A program made the translations under genes and the position numbers. 64,000 bases of DNA, taken from assembly GCF_021026095.1 (NCBI RefSeq), contig NZ_JAJNCU010000003.1, forward strand, positions 1 to 64,000, given 5' to 3'. The first letter of the stretch is position 1. Each line of letters opens with the position of its first letter. Below are positions 1 through 8,379 of this stretch, piece by piece. Below the pieces are notes generated by a model. That model was not told where the DNA came from, did no database searches, and worked only from the letters and a program-made list of their open reading frames with translations. This DNA is from Salinicoccus halitifaciens. Lineage in GTDB: Bacteria; Bacillota; Bacilli; Staphylococcales; Salinicoccaceae.

Positions 1-140
1 TCATCTTGAGCTCGTATGATACTGACAGTATCAATTGCGTTTTTGAGTTGTGCGCCTCAACTGCTTCCATAATGGAAGACTTTTTTATCGGAATTAACGT
101 TGACATATTGTCATTCAGTTTTCAATGTTCTCTTGACTGC
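1..140 (-). other. Possible rRNA-operon leader, or partial CDS, running off the left edge
   Basis: Reading leftward from the promoter at 147-175, the transcript contains TTGAAAACTGAATGA (about 129-115). This resembles the boxA-type leader and spacer sequence of Bacillus and Staphylococcus rRNA operons, where TTGAAAACT is common, so 16S rRNA could lie just beyond the edge. The competing reading is a protein gene: ATG at 106-104 opens 35 codons without a stop (MSTLIPIKKSSIMEAVEAHN...) to base 1. That ATG has no Shine-Dalgarno sequence, which favours the rRNA-leader reading. The rRNA similarity is from memory and unverified. Confidence 0.35.
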
Positions 141-146
141 TTTACT

Positions 147-175
147 ATCATAACATGCCAGTCTAACAAAAGCAA
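147..175 (-). promoter_or_regulatory. Sigma-A promoter firing leftward at the window edge
   Basis: On the minus strand TTGCTT (175-170) and TATGAT (152-147) are separated by exactly 17 bases. This good vegetative promoter would transcribe off the left edge. Confidence 0.5.
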
Positions 176-200
176 GTATGTTATTCAAGTTTTTTATAAG

Positions 201-238
201 TTGTCGGCGCTTTTCTTTATTTCTTTTTCGCCCGACAA
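201..238. repeat. Inverted repeat upstream of the left-edge promoter
   Basis: TTGTCGGCG (201-209) faces CGCCCGACAA (229-238), giving a long stem around an A/T-rich loop of about 19 bases. It lies 25-60 bases upstream of the leftward promoter. No U-tract follows on either strand, so it is not an obvious terminator. Confidence 0.4.
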
Positions 239-245
239 GATATAA

Positions 246-815
246 CTATACAGGACTCTGGAAGGTAATGCAAGCATTAAATTCATTTTCTTTTAAATTG
301 TTTTAAAGCTCGTTTTTCCTGCTGAAACTCCTGCTCACCCACTGCTGTGTCTTGAACACTTAATTGGTGAGTGAACTTAATACTATACCAGCCATTTTAA
401 AGTAATGCAATGGTTTTAACCATTTTTCTTAGAATTATTTAGAGTGTATTGGTAAGGCTACTTCTTATGAACTGCCGACGCTTTTAAGACTGGGGTTCCC
501 ACCTCCGACATTTGTCCCCCCTTAATCTCCCTTCACTTCAATACCCAGCTCTATCCTTATATTTAAGCTTCATCATTATAGTGATTCACCCCTGTTTCTT
601 CTATAGTAAGTATATTAAGCTTCCATGACCCGGAAGGGTTTCTGGTTTCAGCTGCAACATATGATAGCCCCTTATAATGAAGGAACAGGACTTCATACCA
701 TTCGTTGTCCTCCTCTTTCTGCCGGATATGCCTCTTTTAACTATTCCTCTGATCCCCGCCATGACAACATTGACCGGTGATTTCCAATATGAAACAATAT
801 AACTGATTGATAAAA
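246..815. other. Long A/T-rich stretch without a recognisable gene
   Basis: No ORF with a ribosome binding site and no RNA family was recognised here. Short open frames on both strands have no family resemblance. The stretch separates the left-edge transcript from the rightward MFS gene and probably holds upstream regulatory sequence for both. Confidence 0.4.
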
Positions 816-829
816 GAGGAGTGGGATGA

Positions 830-2215
830 ATGGCGAAGGAAAAGGTGCAGTCAAAAGGTGTAGTTGCAGTAGTCATGGCTGCAGCATTTTTATTTACGTT
901 TAGCCAGTTTCTGCTGATCACAGCCTTCCCCACCATCATGGCAGAATTTGATGTCAACGCGACGCAGGTGCAGTGGCTGACGACGGCCTTCCTGCTGACG
1001 AGCATCATATTCATTCCGATGTCCGGGTACTTATCGACCAGGTTTTCATCAAAGGCACTTGTCGTGTTCGCGATGTCATGCATGCTCATCGGAACCATCA
1101 TCGGCGGCTGGTCCCCAGACTTCTGGGTGCTGCTCTTATCGAGAGTCATTCAGGCGATCGGTGCGGGCATCATCCTCCCCCTCGTGCAGACGATATTACT
1201 GATCGTCTTCCCATATGAAAGAAGAGGGTTTGCGATGGGCATGCTCGGAGCTGTAACCAACGTGGCGCCTGCCTCGGCCCCGCCCATCTCCGGATTCATC
1301 ATCGATGTCCTGGACTGGAGGGCGCTGCACTGGGTGCTGCTCCCTCTCGTTGCCCTCACCCTCATTGCCGCCATCTTTTTCATGAAGAACGTACTTAAGA
1401 GGAATCCGGTCTCACTTGATATGCGGTCAATCGTATTATCTGCAATAGGGTTCTCCCTCTTCATATTCGGATTGAGTAATATAAGTGTATATGGATTGTT
1501 CGACTGGCTTGTGATCCTTCCCATCGCGGCGGGCTTGCTCAGTCTGTGGTTCTTCATCACCAGACAGTTCAGCATGCCTTACCCCGTGCTCGATTTAAGC
1601 CTGTTCAAAAACCGGAATTTTACGCTGGCACTGATACTTGTCTTCATCAATATGATGCTGCTCCTCTCCACCGAGACCATTCTGCCGATGTTCTCGCAAA
1701 CGGTGCTCGGGACGAGCGCATTTTTATCAGGCTTCCTGCTTGTGCCAGGGACGATACTGTTGTCCATCATCACTTTCATATCCGGCGCCCTGTACGACCG
1801 CTTCGGCGGGAAGACCATCTCCATCACCGGGTTCGGACTGACTTCATTATCACTCGTGCTGCTCAACACTGTCGGCATGGACAGTTCCCCTTACTTTATC
1901 ATGGGCTATTTCTGCATATTCATGTCCGGGTTCGGACTGACATTGATGCCGCTCGTCACTGTGAGCATGGCAGAACTGACGGAAGATGAAATCCCGCACG
2001 GGTCCGCAATCAACAATACGATCCGCCAGTTCGCGATGACTTTCGGCGTCATCGTACTGACCTCCATCATCAGCATCACCGTCTCCCTGATGGATGCACC
2101 GGTCCGGGTCAGCACTTATTGGGGCACGACTTACGCCTTCGCCGTAATGGCGGTGCTTGCCTTCATCGGGTTCCTGCTCACTTTTATGCTGAAAGATAAG
2201 TCGCGCTACCGATAG
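830..2215 (+). CDS. DHA2-family MFS multidrug efflux permease
   Basis: This is a 461-residue integral membrane protein with about 14 hydrophobic segments, the layout of proton-driven DHA2 (EmrB/QacA/LmrB-type) exporters. A motif-A-like loop (GYLSTRFSSKALVV, about residues 65-78) follows TM2. The TM4 stretch RVIQAIGAGIILP (about 104-116) matches the family RxxQxxGa pattern. The antiporter motif C region reads NVAPASAPPISG, a variant lacking the canonical GP pair. GAGGAG sits 8 bases before the ATG. The gene stands alone, with a terminator right behind it. The family call is firm, but the drug substrates cannot be predicted from sequence. Confidence 0.85.
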   Translation: MAKEKVQSKGVVAVVMAAAFLFTFSQFLLITAFPTIMAEFDVNATQVQWLTTAFLLTSIIFIPMSGYLSTRFSSKALVVFAMSCMLIGTIIGGWSPDFWVLLLSRVIQAIGAGIILPLVQTILLIVFPYERRGFAMGMLGAVTNVAPASAPPISGFIIDVLDWRALHWVLLPLVALTLIAAIFFMKNVLKRNPVSLDMRSIVLSAIGFSLFIFGLSNISVYGLFDWLVILPIAAGLLSLWFFITRQFSMPYPVLDLSLFKNRNFTLALILVFINMMLLLSTETILPMFSQTVLGTSAFLSGFLLVPGTILLSIITFISGALYDRFGGKTISITGFGLTSLSLVLLNTVGMDSSPYFIMGYFCIFMSGFGLTLMPLVTVSMAELTEDEIPHGSAINNTIRQFAMTFGVIVLTSIISITVSLMDAPVRVSTYWGTTYAFAVMAVLAFIGFLLTFMLKDKSRYR

Positions 2216-2217
2216 AT

Positions 2218-2256
2218 GAAAATCTCCGCTCCCTGTTAAGGGGCGGAGATTTTTAT
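2218..2256 (+). terminator. Rho-independent terminator after the MFS gene
   Basis: AATCTCCGC and GCGGAGATT form a strong stem with CCC/GGG extension, followed by TTTTATT on the plus strand. It begins three bases after the stop codon. Confidence 0.85.
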
Positions 2257-2297
2257 TGTTCATTTCAGAATATATTTAATGCCGTCGCCTCCGCGGA

Positions 2298-3203
2298 CTA
2301 GACGCCGAGCAGATATAAGCATATCGGTATAGTGATGATGCTGATCAGAGTCGTGATGAGTGTTGAGAAGGACACCACGTTCGGTTTTACATTGAACTGG
2401 ACCGCAAGCATCGTCGAGTTCGCTGCGACCGGCATTGCATTCAGCAGGATGAAGACCATCTTCATCGTCTCGTCCACCGGCATCACAAGGACCAGCAGCG
2501 CTGCAATCACCGGTGAAATGATCATGCGGATGGATACGACCGCCGTCACATCTTTGATGGCGAAACTTTCTTTGGTGATGCGGGCGAGCTGCATGCCGAG
2601 TATCAGCATGACCACAGGGATGGCGGCGTTACCCGTCATTTCGACGATGTCCATTATCCCTTCATCGAGCCGGATATCGAGAAGCTGGAAAACCACCCCG
2701 GCAATCGCACCGTGGATGACCGGTATTTTGAATATGTTGGTCACCGCCTCCCTCACCGTGATCGTTGCGCCGCTGCCGAACGAGGCGATGAAGATGCCCA
2801 CCGTACTGATGACGAAGCCGTGCAGCACCATGAGCACGATCGCATAATCGAAAGCGACGGCACCCAAAGCAAACAATGCAACGGGTGTGCCGTAGTTTCC
2901 GCTGTTGGGAAATAAAGTCCCGAGCAGTATGGCCGACATATCCTCTTTGGATGATTTCATGAAGTATCCCCATATTATTGTAATCACCATCAATATCCCC
3001 GTAAGCACAAATGTGAAGATGAATAAATACAGATAATCTATCGTAAGGGGATTGCGGTAGAATGTATTGAATGTGAGGATCGGCAATAATATGTAAAGTG
3101 ACATGGCCGATATTGATTTGATGTCGAACTTGAGCATCTTATCCGCGATATAGCCCGCCGCGAACACCAGGAACACAGGGAGGATGATCATGAGTAAATC
3201 CAT
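2298..3203 (-). CDS. AEC-family (auxin efflux carrier-like) transporter
   Basis: This 301-residue protein has about 10 hydrophobic helices, beginning MDLLMIILPVFLVFAAGYI, with the typical glycine/asparagine break LLGTLFPNSGNYGTPVALFALG (about residues 91-112). That pattern is characteristic of the AEC/MleP carriers of organic acids in bacteria. It lies downstream and on the same strand as the aromatic-degradation group at 3360-7474, so export or import of a small carboxylate from that group is possible. A GC-rich hairpin at 3309-3334 partly separates it from the upstream gene. The ribosome binding site is weak (GTGGTG). Confidence 0.8.
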   Translation of the reverse strand: MDLLMIILPVFLVFAAGYIADKMLKFDIKSISAMSLYILLPILTFNTFYRNPLTIDYLYLFIFTFVLTGILMVITIIWGYFMKSSKEDMSAILLGTLFPNSGNYGTPVALFALGAVAFDYAIVLMVLHGFVISTVGIFIASFGSGATITVREAVTNIFKIPVIHGAIAGVVFQLLDIRLDEGIMDIVEMTGNAAIPVVMLILGMQLARITKESFAIKDVTAVVSIRMIISPVIAALLVLVMPVDETMKMVFILLNAMPVAANSTMLAVQFNVKPNVVSFSTLITTLISIITIPICLYLLGV

Positions 3204-3308
3204 TGGGTCACACCACTTTCTGTTGAAGATGAATTGTATCGCCTTATTACACTATATGATAGATGAAATATATGGATCTGCACAGGCTTTATGACGGATG
3301 GAAGAAGA

Positions 3309-3334
3309 GCGGCCCCTCCTGCAGGAGGGACCGC
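3309..3334 (-). terminator. GC-rich hairpin after the hydratase gene, weak terminator
   Basis: GCGGCCCCTCC and GGAGGGACCGC form a near-perfect stem around TGCA. The following minus-strand sequence is only pyrimidine-rich (TCTTCTTCC), so termination may be partial. Confidence 0.45.
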
Positions 3335-3359
3335 AAGCTCACGCAAGATTTACAGGATT

Positions 3360-4139
3360 TCATTTCACAAAAAATGAGACTTCCCCGATTCCGCTGTATT
3401 TCACTGCGACATGATCCCCTTTTTCGATCAGATGGGCCGCTGTGATACCCCCGGTCAAAACCGGCTCGCCCGCTTTGATCACTTTACCTTCCTCACTCAG
3501 CATCCTCGCAAGCCTTGCGACGGAATTCACAGGATTCCCCAGTACGGCTGCACTGGTCCCTGAATCCTTCAGCTCGCCGTTGATTTTCAGGTTGACCCCG
3601 ATCACATCCAGATCAAATTCCGCAGGACCGAAATGCTTCTCACCGAAAACCACACCCGCTGCCGAAGTATTATCTGCAATAACATCAGCCAGTGTGAAGT
3701 TGAAATTCTCATAGCGGCTGTCGATGATCTCAATGGCCGGGATGATGAATTTCGTCGCCTTCAATACATCGAATGCTGTGACGTCCGGCCCCCCCAAATC
3801 TTCTGAGAGCACAAATGCGATTTCCGCTTCTATTTTGGGATGTATGTACCCGCTGATGTCGACATCACCCTCCTCGACCATATGCCTGAATACATAGCCG
3901 TATATCGGATCATCAACATTCATCTGCTTCATCTTCGCTTCGCTCGTCAGACCCATTTTCGGTCCCAGTAATTCATGCCCTTCCTCCAGATGCTGCCGGA
4001 TCAGTTCCTGCTGGATGATGTATGCCTCTTCAATCGTCAATTCCGGATATAAATCGGAAGTGATTTTCTTTATTTCTTTCTTGTCCTTATAAGCATGATG
4101 CACATAATCCGCCAGTTCCTTGATTTTTTGATTGTCCAT
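3360..4139 (-). CDS. 2-keto-4-pentenoate hydratase / 4-oxalocrotonate decarboxylase family protein
   Basis: This protein of about 259 residues belongs to the fumarylacetoacetate-hydrolase-fold MhpD/XylI family, which adds water to 2-hydroxypentadienoate or decarboxylates 4-oxalocrotonate in the lower meta-cleavage pathway. Signatures are LLGPKMGLTSEAKMKQM, the acidic metal-binding stretch HPKIEAEIAFVL, and the C-terminal LTGGITAAHLIEKGDHV. An upstream ATG at 4151 overlaps its own GGAGG. The ATG at 4139 has GGAGGT six bases ahead, so 4139 is chosen. It is the last enzyme of the leftward quinone/aromatic cluster, and its paralogue at 19789 serves the second cluster. Sequence alone does not separate hydratase from decarboxylase. 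Confidence 0.8.
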   Translation of the reverse strand: MDNQKIKELADYVHHAYKDKKEIKKITSDLYPELTIEEAYIIQQELIRQHLEEGHELLGPKMGLTSEAKMKQMNVDDPIYGYVFRHMVEEGDVDISGYIHPKIEAEIAFVLSEDLGGPDVTAFDVLKATKFIIPAIEIIDSRYENFNFTLADVIADNTSAAGVVFGEKHFGPAEFDLDVIGVNLKINGELKDSGTSAAVLGNPVNSVARLARMLSEEGKVIKAGEPVLTGGITAAHLIEKGDHVAVKYSGIGEVSFFVK

Positions 4140-4251
4140 AATGACCTCCATATGAGTTGACCGAAAAGTCTGCTAATTTTTATTATCTTCATATATAGTA
4201 ACACAAATGAAAAAGAGACCTTCGGAAAAGAAGGTCTCTTCATATTTATAT

Positions 4252-4917
4252 TTAATTGCTGCTTCCTCTTTTGACCATTTCGGCGACATTGACTGTGCGG
4301 GTTGCCTGGTGCTTGACGGCATCCTCGACATCTTCAACCATCTTGCCGTCCTGGTCGACGGTGACACTTGTGCCGTACGGGTTGCCGCCTGCACCGAACA
4401 ATACCGGATCCGTATAGCCCGGAGATGCGATGATTGCACCCCAGTGGAGCATTGAAGTATATAATGAAAGTATCGTCGCTTCCTGGCCGCCATTCGGATT
4501 CTGCGCTGAAGACATCGCACTGACGACCTTATTGATCGTTTTACCTTCAGCCCAGATGCCGCCCTGGATATCGATGAACTGTTTCATCTGTGAAGCCATG
4601 GTGCCGAATCTTGTCGGGGTGCTGAATATGATTGCATCCGCCCAGACGATATCATCCGAAGTTGCGACAGGGATATCTTCTGTTGCCTCGATAGTCGCTT
4701 TCCATGCTTCATTGCCTTCAATGACCGACTCGGGCGCCAGCTCCTGGACTTTCAATAACTTGACTTCCGCACCGGCCGCTTCCCCAGCCTCTTTGGCCCA
4801 CTTGGCCATTTCATAGTTTGTGCCACCCATGCTGTAAAATATAACTGCTAATTTAACGTTTTCCATATTGTTTTCATTCTCCTTAGATCTATTGAATAAT
4901 TTTTTGAAAAAGCTCAT
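4252..4917 (-). CDS. WrbA-like flavodoxin-fold NAD(P)H:quinone oxidoreductase
   Basis: This 221-residue flavodoxin-fold protein has an FMN phosphate loop (FYSMGGTNYEMAKWA, about residues 27-41), the substrate-side segment TPTRFGTMASQMKQF (about 100-114) and the WrbA-type tail region PYGTS. WrbA enzymes reduce quinones by two electrons, limiting redox cycling. An N-terminal extension (MSFFKKLFNRSKENENN) precedes the domain. A second ATG at 4866 (MENVKLAV) has AAGGAG only at a long 12-base spacing, so the upstream start with GAAAGTGAG is preferred, though 4866 remains possible. It sits in the MhqR-type cluster between flavin reductase and hydratase genes, fitting a quinone-detoxification role. 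Confidence 0.8.
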   Translation of the reverse strand: MSFFKKLFNRSKENENNMENVKLAVIFYSMGGTNYEMAKWAKEAGEAAGAEVKLLKVQELAPESVIEGNEAWKATIEATEDIPVATSDDIVWADAIIFSTPTRFGTMASQMKQFIDIQGGIWAEGKTINKVVSAMSSAQNPNGGQEATILSLYTSMLHWGAIIASPGYTDPVLFGAGGNPYGTSVTVDQDGKMVEDVEDAVKHQATRTVNVAEMVKRGSSN

Positions 4918-4963
4918 TTTAAATGCTCACTTTCTGTTCTACTTTTGTATTCCTTCTATTTAA

Positions 4964-5572
4964 CTACTCAGGTCTCTCGACGGTGAATATCTCACCGATT
5001 TCAGCGTAGTCATTCCCCGCCAGCCTGCTGACTGCCTTCAGCTTCAGCGGGTCAATATAACCGTTGTGATAAATGTCTTCATCTATATGATAGTGCTTCA
5101 CTCTCAGCAGAAGCAGATCGGTGGTCGGGACGTTTTCTTCATTATATATGACCACATTTTGATACAGTTCTGTTTCATATCTGACTTTTGCTTCATTCAA
5201 GCCCGGCACTGCCACAGTTTTCGACTCTGTTGTTGTGAAGTGAGAAATATCCAGTTCACTTTCCTCTTCAGAAAGGGGTGCCGACGTTTTATTCGCCTCC
5301 TGGACATTATCCACATCCACAACATGCAGTACCGCTTCATTATTTTCAATGATATTCCTTGCCGTATCCTTGCTTTCGCCGCTTGAACGCTGCACGGCGA
5401 CCGACAACATCGGCGGATTGTATGTGACGATGTTGAAATAGCTGAAAGGCGCTATATTGATGACCTCATCCGACATCGTCGCAACGAGCGCAATAGGCCT
5501 TGGGATGACCGACCCGATCAGAAATTTTTTCTTCTCTTTTTCCGTCAGCTGTTCCGGTGAGAAATCCAGCAT
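4964..5572 (-). CDS. Flavin reductase family protein (FMN-binding split barrel)
   Basis: This 202-residue protein opens with the flavoredoxin-type pattern FLIGSVIPRPIALVATMSD (about residues 17-35) followed by INIAPFSYFNIVTYNPPMLSV. It is the flavin-reductase-like split-barrel domain, which binds FMN and uses NAD(P)H. AAGGAG precedes the ATG. It lies 12 bases after the upstream ring-cleaving dioxygenase gene and 46 bases before the WrbA-like gene, so it is co-transcribed with them. Its direct role (quinone reduction, or flavin supply to a monooxygenase not seen nearby) is unknown. Confidence 0.8.
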   Translation of the reverse strand: MLDFSPEQLTEKEKKKFLIGSVIPRPIALVATMSDEVINIAPFSYFNIVTYNPPMLSVAVQRSSGESKDTARNIIENNEAVLHVVDVDNVQEANKTSAPLSEEESELDISHFTTTESKTVAVPGLNEAKVRYETELYQNVVIYNEENVPTTDLLLLRVKHYHIDEDIYHNGYIDPLKLKAVSRLAGNDYAEIGEIFTVERPE

Positions 5573-5584
5573 GAAAGCAACTCC

Positions 5585-6478
5585 TTATATATCCAGTTTG
5601 GGCAGGGTTTTTTCGTATTCAGGTCTGAGATGTTCATACTGCTCCGGCAACTTCAGCGATGTCCCGAGTTCAGAAGGTTCCTCATCTACATCAAATCCCG
5701 GACCGTCTGTTGCAAATTCAAAGACGATGTTGCCCTTTTCACCAGTGTAGATGGATCTGAAGTAATTCCTGTCCCTCACTTCCGTCACACCGTAACCATC
5801 ACTGGTCAAAGCATCCTGCCACTCTTTCAAAACATCCATATCCGGCACCGACCAGGCGATATGGTGCACTGTGCCGATCCCGAAGCGGCCACGCGGCTGG
5901 GGCGGAAGGGATGTCACTATATGATGCTTTTCAGCACCCGCTGTTTCAAAATGATGGTTATCGTCTCCGGTTTCAACCACTTCCAATCCCATCCTGCCCG
6001 TCAGCAGTTCTTTCGTACCTTCCGGATCGGTGGATAACAATTCTGCACCGTGGAATCCGACAATATCATTGGTGTCGGCAGTTTCAGTACCTTCGACGAT
6101 TGCAAGGTCCAGCCCGTGGACGTCAGCAAACTCGAGCGTCTTCGCCCCGAAAAATTCCGTTTCCTCAGTTGTGATGCCGTGGCCGGCAAGGTGCTCAGCC
6201 CAATAATCCATGCTGCCTTTGGGCACGCGATACGCGATTCTGCCGACCTGGCCGCTGCCTTTCCTGCCCACATTATCATTCGTCCATGGGAAGAAAGTGA
6301 TGACGGTGCCCGGTGTAGCGTCTTTGTCTGCAAAGTACAGATGGTACACGCCCGGATCGTCGAAGTTCACCGTCTGCTTGATCAGCCTCTGGCCGAGAAC
6401 ATCCCTGTAAAATCTCAAGTTTTCATTCGGATCGCCGACGATTGCTGTAATATGGTGGATTCTTTTGATTGCTTCCAT
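5585..6478 (-). CDS. MhqO-type ring-cleaving dioxygenase (VOC superfamily), second copy
   Basis: This 297-residue, two-module vicinal-oxygen-chelate protein has likely metal ligands in RIHHITAIVGD (near residue 6), GTVHHIAWSVPD (near 215) and VFEFATDGPGF (near 264). The family opens hydroquinone or catechol-type rings and is known in Bacillus from the MhqR quinone-stress regulon. The longer frame starts at 6505, but AGGAG lies 8 bases before the ATG at 6478, which gives the family-typical N-terminus. It follows a paralogous gene and ends 12 bases before the flavin reductase gene. The actual ring substrate is not determinable here. Confidence 0.82.
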   Translation of the reverse strand: MEAIKRIHHITAIVGDPNENLRFYRDVLGQRLIKQTVNFDDPGVYHLYFADKDATPGTVITFFPWTNDNVGRKGSGQVGRIAYRVPKGSMDYWAEHLAGHGITTEETEFFGAKTLEFADVHGLDLAIVEGTETADTNDIVGFHGAELLSTDPEGTKELLTGRMGLEVVETGDDNHHFETAGAEKHHIVTSLPPQPRGRFGIGTVHHIAWSVPDMDVLKEWQDALTSDGYGVTEVRDRNYFRSIYTGEKGNIVFEFATDGPGFDVDEEPSELGTSLKLPEQYEHLRPEYEKTLPKLDI

Positions 6479-6514
6479 AACTTCATCTCCTGCTTCATAT
6501 ATCATTAACCTTTT

Positions 6515-7474
6515 TTATTTATCTGAACGCGTCGTATCGAAATGGCGGACCTGTGCCTCGATTTCTGCACGTTTCGGTTCGAGCATCGGCGGCAGTGCGA
6601 GGCTCTCGCCCAGAGTCTCATATGGCTCATCACCCATGAAGCCAGGACCGTCGGTGGAGAGTTCAATCAGAATATGTCCGACTCTGGCATAGAGCGCTTC
6701 AAAATAAAATCTGTCCACATTGCCCGAGTGGCCCACACCGAGCTCATTATACCTTTCTTCCCATGCTTTAATCGCATCATGGTCTGCAACGCGGAAAGAA
6801 ACGTGATGAACCTCGCCGTAGCCCTGCTGGCTCTGCCTCGTCTCATCTTTCCTTAAAATCACCTGTCCGCCATTGCCGCCTGCACCGACATCGAAAAGCG
6901 TGACATCCGCTTCCTCAACCACCGGTTTCATATCATATATATCGGTCAGCACCTTTTTGAAATCTTCATAGTAGCTCACTCTGATCTCAATCGGACCCAA
7001 TCCATAGATCGCTTTATCTTCAGGCACGGGGCCGTTCTTCCACGGTGTGCCGGGCGCGACACCTTCATTATTTTCATCCGAAAACAGCTGGTATCTCTGT
7101 CCATCCGCTTCTTCGAACGGCAGGACTTTTTTGCCAAACAGCTCCTGGATGCCTTCATTTTTGACATCGAATTCTTTGAAACGTTCCAAATAATACTCAA
7201 GGGCCGCATCGTCCGGCACCCTGAGACCCGTACGTGAAATCGAGTTCGTACCGCGGACTCCTTTTGGATTGTTCGGGAAGTCGAAGAAAGTCATATCCGT
7301 ACCCGGATTCCCAACATCATCCGCATAAAACGTATGGTATGTCTGGATGTCATCCTGGTTCACGGTCTTTTTGACAAGGCGCATACCGAGCACCTCCGTC
7401 ATGAATTCGTAGTTTCTGACCGCATCGTCCGTCATTGCCGTAACATGGTGGATGCCTAATAATTCTGTACTCAT
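6515..7474 (-). CDS. MhqA/MhqO-type ring-cleaving dioxygenase (VOC superfamily), first gene of the cluster
   Basis: This 319-residue protein has two VOC modules: LLGIHHVTAMTDD (His near residue 9) and GEVHHVSFRVADHD (near 222), with an acidic ligand in LIELSTDGPGF (near 273). It shares repeated family phrases (FYADDVGNPGTDMTFF, TDGPGF) with the gene behind it, indicating duplication. GGGAG precedes the ATG at good spacing. Its leader carries a strong promoter with an abutting MhqR-like operator and a second operator 22 bases from the start codon, so induction by quinones or catechols through a MarR-type repressor is likely. No such repressor is encoded in the window. Confidence 0.83.
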   Translation of the reverse strand: MSTELLGIHHVTAMTDDAVRNYEFMTEVLGMRLVKKTVNQDDIQTYHTFYADDVGNPGTDMTFFDFPNNPKGVRGTNSISRTGLRVPDDAALEYYLERFKEFDVKNEGIQELFGKKVLPFEEADGQRYQLFSDENNEGVAPGTPWKNGPVPEDKAIYGLGPIEIRVSYYEDFKKVLTDIYDMKPVVEEADVTLFDVGAGGNGGQVILRKDETRQSQQGYGEVHHVSFRVADHDAIKAWEERYNELGVGHSGNVDRFYFEALYARVGHILIELSTDGPGFMGDEPYETLGESLALPPMLEPKRAEIEAQVRHFDTTRSDK

Positions 7475-7496
7475 AACAAAACTCCCTTTTATTAAT

Positions 7497-7514
7497 TATC
7501 TCAATTTCGAGATA
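7497..7514. promoter_or_regulatory. MhqR-like operator 1
   Basis: The 18-base sequence TATCTCAATTTCGAGATA agrees at 16 positions with the Bacillus MhqR operator as I recall it (TATCTCGAATTCGAGATA). It lies just upstream of the ribosome binding site of the first dioxygenase gene. The site is seen in the sequence; the regulator is inferred. Confidence 0.6.
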
Positions 7515-7532
7515 TAATTTTTATTTAAAAGC

Positions 7533-7549
7533 TTATATCCTGGATATAA
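7533..7549. promoter_or_regulatory. Perfect 17-base palindrome in the dioxygenase leader
   Basis: TTATATCC-T-GGATATAA is a perfect dyad with a one-base centre, 19 bases upstream of operator 1. It differs from the MhqR-like sites and may bind another regulator. No matching regulator is identified. Confidence 0.45.
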
Positions 7550-7667
7550 ACTTGGTTTCTGCCGCTTCTATTGATGAGTTCCTTCACTTATTCAACATTC
7601 AACTTCTACCCGGCTTAAGGGGAAAGTAAAACATATTGAAGGAAACAAAATTATATTAAATCTTATA

Positions 7668-7685
7668 TATTTCGATTCCGAGATT
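7668..7685. promoter_or_regulatory. MhqR-like operator 2, abutting the -10 box
   Basis: TATTTCGATTCCGAGATT matches 14 of 18 positions of the recalled MhqR operator. It begins two bases downstream of the -10 box at 7687-7692 and would cover the transcription start, the classic position for repression. Confidence 0.5.
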
Positions 7686-7686
7686 T

Positions 7687-7715
7687 ATTATAAGATAAAA
7701 AGCTCTAATAATCAA
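7687..7715 (-). promoter_or_regulatory. Sigma-A promoter of the quinone/aromatic cluster
   Basis: Minus-strand TTGATT (7715-7710) and TATAAT (7692-7687) are spaced by 17 bases, close to consensus. The transcript would have a leader of about 200 bases before the start codon at 7474, containing the palindrome and operator 1. The gap 7475-7744 holds no gene. Confidence 0.6.
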
Positions 7716-7744
7716 GAATCAGGCTTGGGTGCTCAATTATTCTA

Positions 7745-7778
7745 TATAAAAAAACTCCCCTGTCTGAGCAGGGGAGTT
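7745..7778 (-). terminator. Terminator of the dnaX-ybaB-recR operon
   Basis: ACTCCCCTG and CAGGGGAGT form a strong stem (loop TCTGA) followed by seven T residues on the minus strand, three bases past the recR stop. Confidence 0.85.
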
Positions 7779-7781
7779 CCT

Positions 7782-8378
7782 CTATAATTCCGTACGGTAT
7801 TCAATCGCCTTCGACAACGTCACTTCGTCCGCATACTCCAGATCGCCGCCGACAGGGAGACCGTGGGCGAGCCTGGTCGTTTTCAGGCCGATTGGTTTGA
7901 CGAGCCTGGAGATGTACATTGCGGTCGATTCGCCCTCGATATTGGGATTGGTCGCAAGGATGAGTTCCTCGACATTTTCATCTTTCATTCGTTCCAGCAG
8001 GGCCGGGATATTGATGTCTTCCGGTCCGATGCCGTCCATCGGGCTGATTGCACCGTGCAGCACATGGTACATCCCGCTGTATTCGCGCATCTTTTCCATC
8101 GCGATCACATCTTTTGTATCCTGCACGACACAGATGATGCTGCGGTCACGTGATTTATCCGTACATATATAGCATGGGTCCACATCGGTGATGTGACCGC
8201 ATACTGAACAAAACTGCAGTTCCCGCTTCACCTTCATCAGGCTGCGTGAGAAATCGACAACATCTTCTTCTTTCATATTTAAAACATAAAATGCCAGACG
8301 CTGGGCTGTCTTCGGCCCAATGCCCGGCAATTTCATGAAGCTGTCAATGAGCTTTGAAATGGGTTCGGGATAATGCAT
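7782..8378 (-). CDS. recR: Recombination mediator protein RecR
   Basis: RecR is 198 residues long, the usual size, and works with RecF/RecO to load RecA at gaps. The N-terminal helix-hairpin-helix region reads [18 protein letters not shown] (about residues 13-30). A four-cysteine zinc finger follows ([16 protein letters not shown], about 57-72), then a Toprim domain beginning [15 protein letters not shown] and the C-terminal Walker-like region. It starts one base after the ybaB stop, in the conserved order dnaX-ybaB-recR. The ribosome binding site is weak, consistent with translational coupling to ybaB. Confidence 0.96.
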   Translation of the reverse strand: MHYPEPISKLIDSFMKLPGIGPKTAQRLAFYVLNMKEEDVVDFSRSLMKVKRELQFCSVCGHITDVDPCYICTDKSRDRSIICVVQDTKDVIAMEKMREYSGMYHVLHGAISPMDGIGPEDINIPALLERMKDENVEELILATNPNIEGESTAMYISRLVKPIGLKTTRLAHGLPVGGDLEYADEVTLSKAIEYRTEL

Positions 8379-8379
8379 A

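Noticed and set aside
601-1149. Long minus-strand frame opposite the MFS gene start
   Set aside because: Most of it is antisense to the MFS coding region. It has no ribosome binding site and no recognisable domain.
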